DNA of 64,000 nucleotides from JABDQZ01 sp963801985 (lineage in GTDB: Bacteria > Pseudomonadota > Gammaproteobacteria > Chromatiales > Chromatiaceae). Position numbers and translations under genes: made by a program. This document shows, piece by piece, positions 62,495 to 64,000 of this stretch. The notes under the pieces were generated by a model. It searched no databases. It had not been told where the DNA came from and worked only from the letters and a program-made list of their open reading frames with translations. Location: assembly GCA_963801985.1 (NCBI GenBank), contig CAWDGV010000008.1:1-64000 (forward strand), in the 5' to 3' direction. Numbering within the stretch: position 1 is the stretch's first letter; each line of letters starts with the position of its first letter.

Positions 62495-64000
62495 ATGTTG
62501 AATCAATACCCACTGTGGAAAAATGTACTGATCCTGCTTGTCATTTTAGTTGGCGCGCTGTTCGCGTTGCCAAATGTTTACGACCAGGATCCGTCAATTG
62601 AAGTTTCAGCCAGTAGAGGCAAGCAGGTTGACCAGGCCCTGTTTGATCAAATCAAGACACAGCTGGATGTAAAAAAGGTCAACTACAAAAAGCTTCAACT
62701 GCTGGATCAAAAAATTCGTATCCGCTTTTTGACACCGGACTTGCAGTTAGAAGGCCAGGCTGCCCTGGAAGGCTTTTTGCCGGATGGTTATACCCAGGCG
62801 CTCACGCTGCTTCCAGACCTGCCTGGCTGGCTGGTTGATCTGGGCGCAGAGCCGATGTATCTGGGGCTGGATCTTCGCGGCGGTATTCATGTCCTGATCG
62901 ATGTGGATATGGATGCGGCTGTTACACAGTCAATGGAGCGTTATACTGGTGATGTCCGTTCATTCCTGCGCAGGGAGAAACTGCGTTATGTCACGGTAAA
63001 ACAGACGTCTAACGGGGTTGAAGTCAAGTTCAGTGACGCAGCCGTGCGTGACAAGGCGGAAGACCTGCTGGGCAATGAATTCAGAAACCTGACTATTGTG
63101 ACCGAAGATACTGGCGATGCCTTTCTTGTAAAACTGGCCTTGAGTGAAACCGAGCAGCGTGAAGTCAAGAAATTCGCACTCGACCAGAACATCACTACCT
63201 TGAGAAATCGTGTTAATGCGCTTGGGGTTGCGGAGCCGATCATTCAACAACAGGGCGAGCGTCGTATTGTTGTGCAATTACCCGGAGCGCAGGACCCCGG
63301 ACGTTTGAAAGAACTGCTGGGTGCAACAGCCACTCTGGAATACCGCCTGGCCGATACTGAGCATAGCGTGCAGGATGCACTGGACGGTCGGGTTCCGGCC
63401 GGATCAAAGCTGTACAGGGAACGTGACGGTACACCTGTATTACTGAAAAAAAGGGTAATTGTTACTGGTAACCAGATTACGGATGCTTCTTCCGGGCTTG
63501 ACCAGCGCAGTGGTGCTGCAGCGGTATTTGTGAACCTGGATGGCCAGGGTGCCAGGCGAATGCGTAATGTTACTACCGAGAATGTCGGCAAGCCGATGGC
63601 GGTGGTGTTTATTGAAAACCGTATCGTGACGCGCATGGTGGATGGTCAGCCGGTTAAACGAAAAATCAAGGTCGAAGAGGTTATCAGTATTGCCAATATC
63701 CTTGAGCCATTTGGACGTCGTTTTCAGACAACCGGGCTGGACAGTAGTGAAGAAGCTCATGACCTGGCTTTATTGTTACGCTCGGGTGCACTGGCGGCCC
63801 CGATTGAAATTATCGAAGAGCGTACCATTGGTCCCAGCCTGGGGCAGGACAACATCGACCAGGGCTTTCGCTCGGTCTTAATTGGTTTGTCGCTGGTACT
63901 GGTTTTCATGGCGGTTTATTACAGAGTGTTTGGCCTGGTGGCCAACCTCGCACTGGTCATTAACCTGGTACTGATTGTCGCCGTTTTGTCGATTCTTCAG
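62495..64000 (+). CDS. secD: Protein translocase subunit SecD (truncated by window end)
   Basis: The frame is open from ATG 62495 to the window end, 502 residues. There is an N-terminal helix (WKNVLILLVILVGALFALPN) and the YLGLDLRGGIHVLIDVDMDAA motif near 128. A large periplasmic head follows, with LRNRVNALGVAEPIIQQQG near 232, and the first helices of the RND-type membrane domain begin near 465. The C-terminus and secF lie beyond the window. Confidence 0.95.
   Translation, partial: MLNQYPLWKNVLILLVILVGALFALPNVYDQDPSIEVSASRGKQVDQALFDQIKTQLDVKKVNYKKLQLLDQKIRIRFLTPDLQLEGQAALEGFLPDGYTQALTLLPDLPGWLVDLGAEPMYLGLDLRGGIHVLIDVDMDAAVTQSMERYTGDVRSFLRREKLRYVTVKQTSNGVEVKFSDAAVRDKAEDLLGNEFRNLTIVTEDTGDAFLVKLALSETEQREVKKFALDQNITTLRNRVNALGVAEPIIQQQGERRIVVQLPGAQDPGRLKELLGATATLEYRLADTEHSVQDALDGRVPAGSKLYRERDGTPVLLKKRVIVTGNQITDASSGLDQRSGAAAVFVNLDGQGARRMRNVTTENVGKPMAVVFIENRIVTRMVDGQPVKRKIKVEEVISIANILEPFGRRFQTTGLDSSEEAHDLALLLRSGALAAPIEIIEERTIGPSLGQDNIDQGFRSVLIGLSLVLVFMAVYYRVFGLVANLALVINLVLIVAVLSILQ

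Overview
The window reads as chromosomal DNA of a Gammaproteobacterium, probably one that handles reduced sulfur. The queA-tgt-yajC-secD order, an Xps-type type II secretion (T2SS) operon, ATP-type pckA, YegP and YpfJ families all fit that class. Sulfur handling is suggested by two DsrE-like domain proteins, two exported rhodaneses, and an OmpA-family protein whose Gly/Tyr-rich N-terminus resembles sulfur globule proteins. No genus can be named from sequence alone.

Layout. 1-3.3 kb: remnants of an acyl-CoA ligase and a CitE-like lyase, broken by frameshifts, then an intact mesaconyl-CoA hydratase (Mch) and malyl-CoA lyase (Mcl). 3.4-13.5 kb: housekeeping and envelope genes (M48 protease, glycogen debranching enzyme, YegP, YpfJ, XRE regulator, MscS channel). 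13.7-23.8 kb: T2SS operon gspE-F-G-H-I-J-K-L-M-N-D, with a frameshift in gspD. 23.9-28.6 kb: an island of mostly exported proteins around an ECF sigma factor and an anti-sigma factor that carries a C-terminal DsrE-like domain. 28.9-36.5 kb: chemoreceptor, a three-gene RND/LolA-like/beta-barrel envelope operon, small exported proteins and hemerythrin. 36.9-41.6 kb: a four-gene operon that can make and recycle glucosylglycerate. 41.8-50.3 kb: SDR, GGDEF protein, inositol-phosphatase family protein, a LysR relic, a stand-alone periplasmic DsrE-like protein, pckA and thrC. 50.5-57.5 kb: a c-di-GMP/phosphorelay cluster with a periplasmic tandem rhodanese between the HD-GYP response regulator and the histidine kinase. 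57.7-64 kb: DUF937, the OmpA/sulfur-globule-like protein, tRNA-Leu(CAA), queA, tgt, yajC and the start of secD.

The strongest candidate for something new is the ECF system. The sigma gene and the distant DsrE-like gene, about 20 kb apart, are preceded by almost the same 29-nt promoter: GGAATAAA, 14 nt, CATCTAC, matching at 23 of 29 positions. The anti-sigma factor itself ends in a DsrE-like domain related to the product of that target gene. This suggests an envelope sulfur or redox sensing circuit in which the sensor domain and the effector are paralogues. Other candidates are a small RNA opposite the queA-tgt gap carrying two CCUCC anti-Shine-Dalgarno motifs, a second small RNA near 36.0 kb, and the closed glucosylglycerate cycle in one translationally coupled operon.
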